Source of the DNA: Cognatazoarcus sp050303815
GTDB lineage: Bacteria > Pseudomonadota > Gammaproteobacteria > Burkholderiales > Rhodocyclaceae
Assembly (NCBI GenBank): GCA_050303815.1
Contig: JBNLCM010000211.1
Coordinates: 1-17,930, forward strand
Direction: 5' to 3'
DNA length: 17,930 nt
Shown here: positions 1 to 6,961 of the stretch, piece after piece
How the letters are laid out: the number at the start of each line of letters is the position of its first letter
Position numbering within the stretch: position 1 is the stretch's first letter
Translations under genes and position numbers: made by a program
Notes under the pieces: model-generated
Told to the model about the DNA's origin: nothing
What the model saw: the letters and a program-made list of their open reading frames with translations, nothing else
Database searches by the model: none

Positions 1-425
1 GTCGCCAGCACCGCGCCGGCCGGATCGGCGCCGTCCAGCGCGGCCTGCGCACGCAGGATCGCGGCGCACATTTCCTTCACGGTCGTCTTGCCATTGCTGC
101 CCGTCACGCCGACCACCGGCAGGGTGAACTGTTGCCGCCAGTGGGCCGCCAGGGCGCCAAGCGCCTTGCGGGTGTCGGCCACGATGAGCAGGGGGCCGAC
201 AGCTCCGGGGTTTTCGGCGACCCAGGCCTCATCGACCATCGCCGCAGCGGCGCCATCCGCGATCGCCTGGGTGACGAAGTCATGTCCGTCGAAGTGCTCG
301 CCGCGCAGGGCGACGAAGAGCTGGCCCGGCACGATGGCACGGGAATCGGTTCCAACCGCTTCGAATCGGGCGTCACCGCGATGGGAGCCCCCCAGGGCAA
401 GGGCAGCCTGGACAAGGGTCATCAT
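1..425 (-). CDS. murF: UDP-N-acetylmuramoyl-tripeptide--D-alanyl-D-alanine ligase MurF (N-terminal part, cut by window edge)
   Basis: MurF adds D-Ala-D-Ala to the UDP-MurNAc-tripeptide, the last cytoplasmic step in building the wall precursor. The ATG at 425-423 overlaps the murE stop as ATGA, and the frame stays open for 141 codons to the window edge. Visible are a Mur-ligase N-terminal domain (TDSRAIVPGQLFVALRGE at about 26-43, the usual 'DSR...G.LF.AL.G' signature) and the ATP-binding loop GVTGSNGKTTVKEM at 106-119. The sequence leaves the window at AVLAT, just before the expected GNLNND motif. The rest of the gene, including the catalytic centre and C-terminal domain, is not visible. Its place after murE in the dcw cluster supports the call. 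It should be translated in step with murE through the overlap. Confidence 0.95.
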   Translation of the reverse strand, partial: MMTLVQAALALGGSHRGDARFEAVGTDSRAIVPGQLFVALRGEHFDGHDFVTQAIADGAAAAMVDEAWVAENPGAVGPLLIVADTRKALGALAAHWRQQFTLPVVGVTGSNGKTTVKEMCAAILRAQAALDGADPAGAVLA

Positions 426-1927
426 TGCCCTGCCTCCGGCATCGCGCGCCAACGCTCGAGCGCCCGACGGGCCTCCTCGAGATCGGAGAAGGGGCTACGG
501 ACCCCCTTCACTTCCTGGTAGCTCTCGTGGCCCTTGCCCGCCAGGACGACCACGTCGTCCGGCCCGGCATGCGCCATCGCCTCGCGGATGGCCTGGGCGC
601 GGTCCGCAATGCAGGTGGCCCCCGGCGCGGCGGCTGCGATCTGCGCGATGATCTCGTGCGGATCCTCCCCCCGGGGATTGTCACTGGTCACGATGACCGC
701 ATCGGCGAGTCGGGTCGCGACCTCGCCCATCATCGACCGCTTGCCCGGGTCGCGATCCCCGCCACAGCCAAAGACGCAGACCAACCGCCCCCCCCGCGCC
801 CGGGCAGTGGGCCGGGTCGCAGACAGCACCTGCGCAAGGGCATCGGGCGTGTGGGCGTAGTCGACCACCACGAGCGGTTCCGCGACGCCCCCCATCAGCT
901 GCATGCGGCCCTCGGGGGCCGTCATGCGCCCGACGACGCCGGCGGCCTCGTCGAAATCGACGCCCCGGGCAAGCAGCGCACCGACAACCGCCATCATGTT
1001 GGATACGTTGAATGCGCCGACGCTGTTCGGCGCGAGCGGCACGGAGCGTCCCTGCCAGTGAAGGTCGAAGCGCTGGCCGGCGATCGTGTTGGCCATGCCA
1101 TCCGCGCTCAGCCATTCGACCCCGCCCAGGCCGCTCCGGCGGGTCGGGTCGAGGGTGTAGGCGATGACACGGACGCCGGCCGCCTGCAAGCCGTCCACCT
1201 GCGAGGCGCCGAAGCGGTCGTCGGCATTGATCACGGCAGCGGACAGGCCCGGCCAGGCGAAGAAGCGTGCCTTGGCCTCGGCATAGGCTTCCATGGTGCC
1301 GTGGTAGTCGAGGTGATCGCGTGTGAGGTTGGTATGGATCGCCACATCGAAGCGGACGCCGTTGACCCGCCCCTGGTCGAGGCCGATGGACGACACCTCC
1401 AGCGCCGCCCCGGTGGCGTGTTGGCGGGCGAAGCGAGCCAGCTGGCGGTGAACGTCGGCTGCGTCGGGTGTCGTGTGCAGCCCGCTCTCAAGGGCGCCGG
1501 GAAAACCACAGCCCAGGGTGCCGATGACCCCGCAGCGGTCGCCCAGTTCATGCAGCGAACGGGCCAGCCACTGGCTCACGGTGGTCTTGCCGTTGGTGCC
1601 GGTCACGCCGGCGACCCAGAGACGCCGGCTCGGCTCACCATGGATCCGGTCGGCCAGGTAGCCCGCCTGGTCCCGCAGGCCCGGCACGGGCAGGTTGGGC
1701 AGGTCGAGTCCGTCAGGCCAGTCACCGTCCTCGGCCTCCCACAGCACCGCCGACGCCCCCCGCGCAGCGGCATCCGCGATGAATCGGCGGCCGTCACTGC
1801 TGAAGCCGGGATAGGCAAGGAACAGGTCGCCCTCCACGACCGCGCGCGAATCGGCGCTGATCCCGCCCGGGTTCGCACCCAGGGCCGAGAGTTGTTCGAG
1901 GAGGGCGATGGCGCGCTCGTGGCTCAC
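422..1927 (-). CDS. murE: UDP-N-acetylmuramoyl-L-alanyl-D-glutamate--2,6-diaminopimelate ligase MurE
   Basis: MurE adds meso-diaminopimelate to UDP-MurNAc-L-Ala-D-Glu in the cytoplasm. The 501-residue protein has the usual length. It shows the N-terminal DSRAVVEGDLFLAYPG motif (26-41), the P-loop VTGTNGKTT (108-116), the HTNLTRDHLDYHGTMEAY segment (198-215), the lysine normally carbamylated (about K219) and SDNPRGEDP (415-423). DNPR is the signature that selects diaminopimelate over lysine, so the wall is predicted to be the DAP type. The reading frame is open far upstream, but the start chosen is GTG at 1927-1925, which overlaps the ftsI stop as GTGA and has a GGAG ribosome site six bases upstream. 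The upstream extension is a shadow of ftsI. The murE stop overlaps the murF start in the same way. Confidence 0.97.
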   Translation of the reverse strand: MSHERAIALLEQLSALGANPGGISADSRAVVEGDLFLAYPGFSSDGRRFIADAAARGASAVLWEAEDGDWPDGLDLPNLPVPGLRDQAGYLADRIHGEPSRRLWVAGVTGTNGKTTVSQWLARSLHELGDRCGVIGTLGCGFPGALESGLHTTPDAADVHRQLARFARQHATGAALEVSSIGLDQGRVNGVRFDVAIHTNLTRDHLDYHGTMEAYAEAKARFFAWPGLSAAVINADDRFGASQVDGLQAAGVRVIAYTLDPTRRSGLGGVEWLSADGMANTIAGQRFDLHWQGRSVPLAPNSVGAFNVSNMMAVVGALLARGVDFDEAAGVVGRMTAPEGRMQLMGGVAEPLVVVDYAHTPDALAQVLSATRPTARARGGRLVCVFGCGGDRDPGKRSMMGEVATRLADAVIVTSDNPRGEDPHEIIAQIAAAAPGATCIADRAQAIREAMAHAGPDDVVVLAGKGHESYQEVKGVRSPFSDLEEARRALERWRAMPEAGQ

Positions 1928-3690
1928 GGTTTCTCCGTGACCGATTGCTGCGCGACCTGCATTGGCACGAGCGGCGCATCGGGCGCCACGCCGATGCTGC
2001 GCAGCGTGCCCGCGACGACCTGGCTGAAGACCGGGCCAGCGACGCTGCCGCCGTAGTGCTTGCCGTTGCTGGGCTCGTCGATCATCACCGCGACGACGAT
2101 GCGCGGGTCGGACATTGGCGCGATGCCAACGAAGGACGATACGTACTTGTTCGCGTAGCGGCCGCCCTCGATCTTGTGGGCCGTACCGGTCTTGCCACCG
2201 ACACGATAGCCGGCCACCTGGGCCATCGGTGCGGTCCCCCCCTCCTGCACCACCATCTCGAGCATGCTGCGGATCTCGCGCGCGGTCTGGGGCGAGTACA
2301 CCCGCTGCCCACGGATGGGTGCCCCCGGCTTGCTCAGCAAGGTCACTGGGACCACGTCGCCATCGCGCGCCAGCGAGAGATAGGCGTGCGCCATCTGCAT
2401 CAGGGTGACCGAAATGCCATGGCCGTAGGACATCGTCGCCTGTTCGATGGGCTTCCAGGTCTTGGCGGGTCGCAAGCGCCCCCCCGCCTCGCCGGGGAAA
2501 CCCAGACCGAGCGGCGCGCCGAAACCGAGGCGGTCGAAGTAGCCCCACATCACGCCCGGCTCGAAGGCCAGGGCCATCGTCGCGGCACCGACGTTCGAAG
2601 ACTTCTGGATCACCTCGGCGACGGTCATCAGGCCGTGCTTCTTGGTGTCGTGGATGGTCGCGTTGCCGATCGTCATCCGCCCCTCGCCGGTATCAACGAT
2701 GGTGTCGAAGCGGTACTTGCCCTGTTCCAGGGCCATCGCCGCCGTGAAGGGCTTCATCGTCGAGCCAGGCTCGTAGGTGTCGGTCAGCGCCCGGTTGCGT
2801 AGCTGTGCGCCCGTCAGGGACGCGCGGTCGTTGGGGTTGAAGGACGGGCTGTTGACCAGCGCCAGGACCTCGCCGCTGCGGGCATCGAGCACGACCACGC
2901 CACCCGCGCGCGCCTTGTGCTCGGTCACCGCGTCGCGCAGCGCCGAATACGCCAGATATTGGATCTTGCTGTCGATGGAGAGGTGCAGGTCTCGCCCTTC
3001 CTGGGGCAGGCGGATCGATTCCACGTCCTCGACGATGCGTCCGCGGCGATCCTTGATGACCCGGCGGGAACCCGGCTTGCCCGCCAGCTGCTCATCGAAG
3101 GCCAGCTCGACCCCCTCCTGCCCGTTGTCATCGATCCCGGTGAAGCCGAGCACGTGGGCCGTCACGTCGCCGCCCGGATAGAAGCGCCGGTATTCGTTCT
3201 CGATGTGGAGACCGGTGACGCCGAGCGCGGCCACCTTCTCGGCGACCGCCGGCGACAACTGGCGCTTCAGATAGACGAAATCGGCGGTCTCGTTCAAGCG
3301 CCGGCTGAGTTCGCGGGCATCCAGCTCGAGCAGCGAGGCGAGCTGCCGGACCTTGGCCGGCTCCGGCCGCGCCGCGGGCTCGCTGTCGCGTACCGGCGGC
3401 GGTGGCGACCAGGCGACCGAGCGGACCGGCGTGCTGATCGCCAGCACGTCGCCGTTGCGGTCAAGGATGCGCCCCCGGTTGGCGGGCATCTGGAGCACCC
3501 GCGAGAAACGCGACTCGCCCTTGGCCTGCAGGAAGTCGTCATTGACCCCCTGCAGATAGGCGGCCCGCCCGACCAGCGCAAAGGAGCCGGCGAGCAGCGC
3601 CAACAGCACCGCGCGCGGGCGCCAGACTGGCAGATCCCGCGCGAGGAGAGGGTTGCGATTGAAGGTGACGCCGCGAGATTTTCGTGTCAT
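1924..3690 (-). CDS. ftsI: Septal peptidoglycan transpeptidase FtsI (PBP3)
   Basis: FtsI is the class B penicillin-binding protein that crosslinks septal peptidoglycan, working with FtsW and the FtsQLB complex. The 588-residue protein has a short cytoplasmic tail, one membrane anchor (about 26-46), the pedestal motif NRGRILDRNG (71-80) and a transpeptidase domain. That domain has all three active-site motifs: STMK (catalytic Ser310, Lys313), SSN (364-366) and KTG (500-502). The ATG at 3690-3688 overlaps the ftsL stop (ATGA). An upstream start in the same frame exists but lies inside ftsL and would add 42 low-complexity residues before the membrane anchor, so it was rejected. The C-terminus overlaps the murE start. 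Nothing appears broken or missing. Confidence 0.97.
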   Translation of the reverse strand: MTRKSRGVTFNRNPLLARDLPVWRPRAVLLALLAGSFALVGRAAYLQGVNDDFLQAKGESRFSRVLQMPANRGRILDRNGDVLAISTPVRSVAWSPPPPVRDSEPAARPEPAKVRQLASLLELDARELSRRLNETADFVYLKRQLSPAVAEKVAALGVTGLHIENEYRRFYPGGDVTAHVLGFTGIDDNGQEGVELAFDEQLAGKPGSRRVIKDRRGRIVEDVESIRLPQEGRDLHLSIDSKIQYLAYSALRDAVTEHKARAGGVVVLDARSGEVLALVNSPSFNPNDRASLTGAQLRNRALTDTYEPGSTMKPFTAAMALEQGKYRFDTIVDTGEGRMTIGNATIHDTKKHGLMTVAEVIQKSSNVGAATMALAFEPGVMWGYFDRLGFGAPLGLGFPGEAGGRLRPAKTWKPIEQATMSYGHGISVTLMQMAHAYLSLARDGDVVPVTLLSKPGAPIRGQRVYSPQTAREIRSMLEMVVQEGGTAPMAQVAGYRVGGKTGTAHKIEGGRYANKYVSSFVGIAPMSDPRIVVAVMIDEPSNGKHYGGSVAGPVFSQVVAGTLRSIGVAPDAPLVPMQVAQQSVTEKP

Positions 3691-3953
3691 CTGGGCGGCT
3701 CCACCAGCAGGATCGACGCAGGGTCCGGCACGCTCATCTGCAGGTGCTCCCGGGCCACCCGCTCGACCCGGGCGTGGTTCGCCCAGGTACTCTGCTCGAG
3801 CTGCAACTGCCCCCACTCGACATCGAGCTTCTGCATCGTCTCGCGCTCGTGCTCGTAGGCGGTAACGAGCTTGCGCGACTCGTGCTGGGCCGACACCACG
3901 CCCAGTGCGCTCAGCACCACCAGCACCACAAGGGCGATGTCTGTGCGGCTCAT
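3687..3953 (-). CDS. ftsL: Cell division protein FtsL
   Basis: FtsL is a small bitopic membrane protein that joins FtsB and FtsQ to link the divisome to FtsWI activation. The product has 88 residues, normal for the family. A short N-terminal stretch (MSRTD) precedes one hydrophobic helix (about 6-22), followed by a periplasmic heptad-like region (about 24-65) fit for a coiled coil and the typical RVERVAREHLQMSVPDP end (62-78). FtsL sequences diverge strongly, so position between rsmH and ftsI is as important as the sequence. Both ends are 4-base ATGA overlaps with the neighbours. Confidence 0.93.
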   Translation of the reverse strand: MSRTDIALVVLVVLSALGVVSAQHESRKLVTAYEHERETMQKLDVEWGQLQLEQSTWANHARVERVAREHLQMSVPDPASILLVEPPR

Positions 3954-4882
3954 GCGGCCTCCCGTCGCTCGGCGACCCGCATCACGGCGCTGCGGGCACG
4001 GGGATTGGCCGCCACCTCGGCCTCGGTCGGCCGCACCGGCTTGCCGACCAGCGCGAGACGGGGCTGGGGCAGTTCGCTGGCGCGCAGCGGCAGGCGCGAG
4101 GGCAACTGGGGCGGACGCGACGCATCGCGCATGAAGCGCTTGGCAATCCGGTCTTCCAGCGAATGGAAGCTGATCACGACCAGCCGCCCGCCCGGGCGCA
4201 AACGGTCAACGCAGCGGGGCAGAACTAGCGAGAGCTCTTCAAGCTCCTGATTGACGAAAATCCGTAGAGCCTGGAAGGTGCGCGTCGCCGGGTGCTGGCC
4301 CGGCTCGCGTGTGCGGACCGCTTTCTCCACGAGCGCGGCAAGTTGTCCAGTGGTTGCAACAGGTTGCCCTGCCCGAGCAGCAACAATCGCCTTTGCAATC
4401 GCATGAGCAAACCGTTCTTCCCCATAATCCCTTATCACCTCCGTAATCTGGCCCACCGACGCGTCGGCGAGCCATTGCGCCGCGGTGCGTCCGCGGCTGG
4501 TATCCATTCGCATGTCGAGCGGCGCATCGAAGCGAAAACTCATGCCGCGCTCGGCCTCATCCAGTTGCGGCGACGACACGCCCAGGTCGAGCAACATCCC
4601 GTCAACGCCATCGAGCCCCAGGGCATCCAGCACCTCGGCCAGCGCGCTGAAGGGTTCATGGACAATCGTGAATCGGGGATCGTTGATCGCCTCGGCGGCT
4701 GCGACAGCCCGCGGGTCCCGGTCAAAGGCGACCAGCCGTCCCGCCGGCCCGAGCCGGGCCAGAATCGCCCGACTGTGTCCGCCACGGCCGAAGGTGCCGT
4801 CGACATAGACGCCCTCGGCCCGGACCGAGAGCGCCTCGATGGCCTCGTTGAGCAGGACGGTGATATGGCCGGTGGCACTCAC
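3950..4882 (-). CDS. rsmH: 16S rRNA (cytosine(1402)-N(4))-methyltransferase RsmH
   Basis: RsmH (MraW) methylates N4 of C1402 in 16S rRNA; RsmI, encoded at 8502-9356, modifies the ribose of the same nucleotide. The 310-residue protein begins MSATGHITVLLNEAIEAL, the usual 'H.PVLL.E...L' opening. It has the SAM-binding VDGTFGRGGHS (27-37) and FDRDP (53-57) motifs, LLDLGVSSPQLDEAERGMSF (97-116), RTFQALRIFVN (201-211) and VVISFHSLEDRIAKRFM (235-251). The frame is open far upstream of this start. GTG at 4882-4880 was chosen because it overlaps the mraZ stop as GTGA and leaves the family's standard N-terminus. Confidence 0.96.
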   Translation of the reverse strand: MSATGHITVLLNEAIEALSVRAEGVYVDGTFGRGGHSRAILARLGPAGRLVAFDRDPRAVAAAEAINDPRFTIVHEPFSALAEVLDALGLDGVDGMLLDLGVSSPQLDEAERGMSFRFDAPLDMRMDTSRGRTAAQWLADASVGQITEVIRDYGEERFAHAIAKAIVAARAGQPVATTGQLAALVEKAVRTREPGQHPATRTFQALRIFVNQELEELSLVLPRCVDRLRPGGRLVVISFHSLEDRIAKRFMRDASRPPQLPSRLPLRASELPQPRLALVGKPVRPTEAEVAANPRARSAVMRVAERREAA

Positions 4883-5325
4883 AGCGAGAAGCTCTCCATG
4901 CCCGGCGGCAGCAGGTCCGCACCAATTGCCAGCATCTTCTCCTGCTCGGCCAGCCAACCTGCCTCGGACCACAGTTCGAAATGGCTGCCCTGCCCGACCA
5001 GCCAGACCTGCTTCTCGAGCTGGGCGAACTGGCGCAGCGACGGCGAGACCAGCACACGCCCTGCCGCGTCCATCGATTCTTCCTGGGCAAAACCGACCAG
5101 CAGCCGCTTCAGCAGGGCCGCGCGCGGTTCGAAGCTGGAGGCGCGCAGCACCTCGTCGCGCTTGGGCTCCCAGGCCGGCTCCGGATAGATCAGCAGGCAG
5201 CGGTGCGGGTGGGCGGTCAGCACCAGCCGGCCGCCGGAGACGGTCGACAGCGCCTCCCGGTGCTTGGCCGGAATGGCGACGCGCCCTTTGGCATCGAGGG
5301 TGAGCTGTGACGCCCCCTGAAACAT
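4879..5325 (-). CDS. mraZ: Transcriptional regulator MraZ
   Basis: MraZ is a DNA-binding regulator of the division and cell wall cluster and is normally the cluster's first gene. The 148-residue protein has two SpoVT-AbrB-like halves: LTLDAKGRVAIPAKHR (8-23) and SMDAAGRVLVSPSLRQF (84-100). In E. coli it forms a ring and binds TGGG-type direct repeats in its own promoter. A matching array lies upstream here (5362-5395), so negative autoregulation is likely. The ATG at 5325-5323 follows GGAG with a short spacer, and the stop overlaps the GTG start of rsmH. Confidence 0.96.
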   Translation of the reverse strand: MFQGASQLTLDAKGRVAIPAKHREALSTVSGGRLVLTAHPHRCLLIYPEPAWEPKRDEVLRASSFEPRAALLKRLLVGFAQEESMDAAGRVLVSPSLRQFAQLEKQVWLVGQGSHFELWSEAGWLAEQEKMLAIGADLLPPGMESFSL

Positions 5326-5346
5326 GTGTCTCCGCTGCCTCCACCG

Positions 5347-5363
5347 GGACGAAGATTTCGTCC
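5347..5363 (-). promoter_or_regulatory. Perfect inverted repeat in the mraZ leader
   Basis: GGACGAA (5347-5353) and TTCGTCC (5357-5363) are perfect complements around a three-base loop, inside the predicted mraZ 5' leader. The repeat overlaps the last GTGG repeat of the operator by two bases. No T-run follows it, so it is not an intrinsic terminator. It may be a leader hairpin or chance; its role is unknown. Confidence 0.4.
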
Positions 5364-5395
5364 ACTTCTACCCACTTTTCACCACCAATCACCAC
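5362..5395 (-). promoter_or_regulatory. MraZ operator: four GTGG repeats at 10-base period
   Basis: On the minus strand GTGG occurs four times at an exact 10-base period (plus-strand CCAC at 5362, 5372, 5382 and 5392). MraZ of E. coli and Mycoplasma is known to bind such TGGG-like direct repeats with one helical turn between them. The first repeat overlaps the last two bases of the -10 box and the array covers the probable start site, so bound MraZ would block its own promoter. Confidence 0.8.
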
Positions 5396-5422
5396 TGTAG
5401 AGGAAAGGGTTAACTCGGTCAA
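5394..5422 (-). promoter_or_regulatory. Sigma70-type promoter of the mraZ/dcw cluster
   Basis: Read on the minus strand, -35 TTGACC (5422-5417) and -10 TACAGT (5399-5394) are separated by exactly 17 bases. Transcription would start near 5387, giving a leader of about 60 bases before the mraZ ATG. Both hexamers are close to the sigma70 consensus. The promoter sits in the right place for the first gene of a six-gene overlapping run. Confidence 0.8.
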
Positions 5423-5592
5423 GCTGAGCCAGCGGAATTTCTCTCGTTGACACAATGACTTAGCGAAGCTCGCGGCGCGCAGCCGCAGGCCGGCAAAAAG
5501 GGCTGAAAATCCAAGGGGATAGCGAGATAGCTTGCGAAACGGCCTCAGAAAGGCATCCGCGAGGGCAATCGGTGGGGAAAAGTGGGGTGAAG
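5423..5592. other. Gene-free stretch between mraZ promoter and rnpB 3' region
   Basis: About 170 bases with no convincing reading frame: the long open frame crossing it is an upstream extension of rsmH, through mraZ, without family features. It holds upstream promoter sequence for mraZ and, near its left-numbered end, ordinary unstructured sequence. From 5572 there are GTGG repeats on the plus strand (listed separately). No small gene or known RNA was recognised. Confidence 0.6.
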
Positions 5593-5627
5593 CGCCCGGC
5601 AAGGGCCGGGCGTGGGGGAAAGTGGGA
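5572..5627 (+). repeat. Two pairs of MraZ-box-like GTGGG repeats on the plus strand
   Basis: GTGGGG occurs at 5572 and 5582 and GTGGG at 5612 and 5622. Within each pair the spacing is exactly 10 bases, and the pairs are 40 bases apart, so all four are on one 10-base register. They resemble the TGGG-N5 direct repeats bound by MraZ, more closely than the operator repeats do, but point the other way. They flank the hairpin at 5593-5612; the last lies on the rnpB 3' end. MraZ binding is inference only. Confidence 0.4.
5593..5612 (-). terminator. Probable rnpB downstream hairpin
   Basis: A perfect 8-base-pair GC-rich stem (CGCCCGGC / GCCGGGCG) with a 4-base loop lies just after the rnpB 3' end. 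On the minus strand it is followed by a CACCCC stretch and then ACTTTT rather than an immediate T-run, so it is a weak or non-classical terminator, or a 3' processing structure. Confidence 0.45.
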
Positions 5628-6079
5628 AGTCCGCCGATAAGCCGGGTTCTGTCGAGCGCCCCGAAAGGCGCCGGGCAACCATTCCTCTGGTCGACGCGTT
5701 GCCGCGCCGCTCTAGCAGCCTACCCGGGAGCGACGCGAGCCACGTCGATGCTCCCCTATTTGGCCTTGCCCCGGATGGGGTTTACCGTGCCGTGCCTGTC
5801 GCCAGTCACGCGGTGGGCTCTTACCCCACCATTTCACCCTTACCCGGCATCCGGTGCCGTCGGCGGTTTCTTTCTGTTGCCACGCCAGATCACCTCGGGT
5901 TTCCCCATCGGACAAGCCGATCCGGATCGGTGATTCTGGTGAAGCCACCCCTTCGGATGGCACTTTCCGTCGCTTTGGTCTCTCGACGTATGGCGCCCGG
6001 CCGTTAGCCGGCATCCTGCTCTGTGGGGCCCGGACTTTCCTCGATGCACGAAGCACCGCGGTTGCCTGGCGAACTTCCC
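5624..6079 (-). ncRNA. rnpB: RNase P RNA (class A, enlarged)
   Basis: This is the catalytic RNA of RNase P, which trims the 5' leader from tRNA precursors. On the minus strand it carries the conserved GAGGAAAGTCCGGGC (P4 side, about 6041-6027), the P9 hairpin with GGCTAACGGCC, the ACAGAAAGAAACCGCC core (about 5877-5862), GGTAAGGGTGAAA, GGCAAGGCCAAATAGGGG (P15 region) and AGAACCCGGCTTATCGG near the 3' end. The ends were placed by the P1 helix: GGGAAGTTCGCC at 6079-6068 pairs along 12 bases with GGCGGACTTCCC at 5635-5624. The predicted length, about 456 nt, is well above E. coli M1 RNA (377 nt). The excess is an extra hairpin-rich segment at about 5881-5957 (see findings). Terminal bases may be off by a few. 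Confidence 0.93.
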
Positions 6080-6086
6080 GCCGCGG

Positions 6087-6092
6087 ATTATC
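6087..6092 (-). promoter_or_regulatory. Probable -10 box of rnpB
   Basis: GATAAT on the minus strand ends seven bases before the predicted 5' end of the RNase P RNA at 6079, which is the correct distance for a -10 element. No good -35 hexamer is visible at 16-18 bases; TTGCTC (6109-6104) is only 11 bases away. Confidence 0.45.
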
Positions 6093-6133
6093 CACGAATT
6101 CCCGAGCAACCGCCGATCGCCGTGTCGGCCGCC

Positions 6134-6961
6134 TCAGACGCAGCGCAGCCCGGCCAGACCCGCCTGTCGCCGCGGCCGGAACTGGGACACATCCTGGTAG
6201 TAGGCCCCGGCCGCGTTTTCGGGCACCACGCCGGGCCAGCCGAGCAGCGGCAAAGGCGCGAGATCGCGGGGGTGGAAGGCACCGCCCCGCGCCGTCAGCC
6301 ACCTGGCCATCCAGGCGTCCGCCTCACGCCATCGGGCGCCTGCCGTGTGCTCGAACCAGGCCGGGCTCACCTGCCGGTAGAGCGCCTTGGCGCACAGGCC
6401 GGGAAATGGATGCCGCAAGGCATCGAGGCTGGCATGGCCGAACACGATGATCTCCCGCCTGCCCTCATCGCGCGCCCGCGTATCGAAGAGCGCCTCGCGC
6501 CACGCATGTCCCCGCAACAGATCGAGCCACTCGGCATCGGACGAGAGCACCAGCACGCCACATTCGTCGAACAGCGTGAGGGCATCGCGCACGCGCCCGC
6601 GGGCTCTCGCCTCGCCGGCGGCGATCTGCGCATCGTGCCCGGCATTCAGGGCGGCCTTCGTCGCAGGAAAGGTGCACCAGACCAGCGCATTGAAGGCATC
6701 GTGCCAGTTCAGGGGCCGGGTCGGCACCGCGCCGGAGCGGGAAATCGTCGTCTCGTAGTCCGCGGCTGGCACGCTGCCGGCCGCCATGAACTGCACCGGC
6801 ATGCCACGCGCGGTGCGGGGCGCTACGGGCGCCGCTGCCGCCATGGCCGCCAGCTCGACCAGCTCGGGCGGATCATTGCGTCGCACCGCACCGAGCCTCT
6901 CCAGATAGGGGGCAAAGAGCACCTGGAGGCCCGGCGTCATCCGGCCTGGATCCAGGCTCAC
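6134..6961 (-). CDS. DUF3025 domain-containing protein
   Basis: This is a conserved proteobacterial protein of unknown function, recognised as DUF3025. The clearest block is RPLNWHDAFNALVWCTFPATKAALN (82-106), with the family's NWHDAFNALVW core at 85-95; FGHASLDALRHPF further on also looks conserved. The 275-residue product has no signal peptide or membrane segment, so it is probably cytoplasmic. GTG at 6961-6959 was chosen because it overlaps the stop of the upstream lipoprotein gene as GTGA; an ATG seven codons in (6940) is the alternative. Further upstream codons in this frame are a shadow of the lipoprotein gene. No catalytic role can be assigned. Confidence 0.88.
   Translation of the reverse strand: MSLDPGRMTPGLQVLFAPYLERLGAVRRNDPPELVELAAMAAAAPVAPRTARGMPVQFMAAGSVPAADYETTISRSGAVPTRPLNWHDAFNALVWCTFPATKAALNAGHDAQIAAGEARARGRVRDALTLFDECGVLVLSSDAEWLDLLRGHAWREALFDTRARDEGRREIIVFGHASLDALRHPFPGLCAKALYRQVSPAWFEHTAGARWREADAWMARWLTARGGAFHPRDLAPLPLLGWPGVVPENAAGAYYQDVSQFRPRRQAGLAGLRCV

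Noticed and set aside
425..2056. Open frame of 543 codons on the plus strand opposite murE
   Set aside because: It is antisense to a complete, motif-rich murE and shows no domain; codon bias in GC-rich DNA opens such frames.
1928..2548. N-terminal extension of murE to about 708 residues
   Set aside because: The added 207 residues are a frame-shifted reading of ftsI; the GTG at 1927 gives the standard MurE N-terminus.
4883..5602. N-terminal extension of rsmH to about 550 residues through mraZ
   Set aside because: The extension overlaps all of mraZ and its promoter and has no family features.
5712..6302. Open frames on both strands across the rnpB gene
   Set aside because: The conserved RNase P RNA elements and P1 pairing explain this region; the translations have no recognisable domain.
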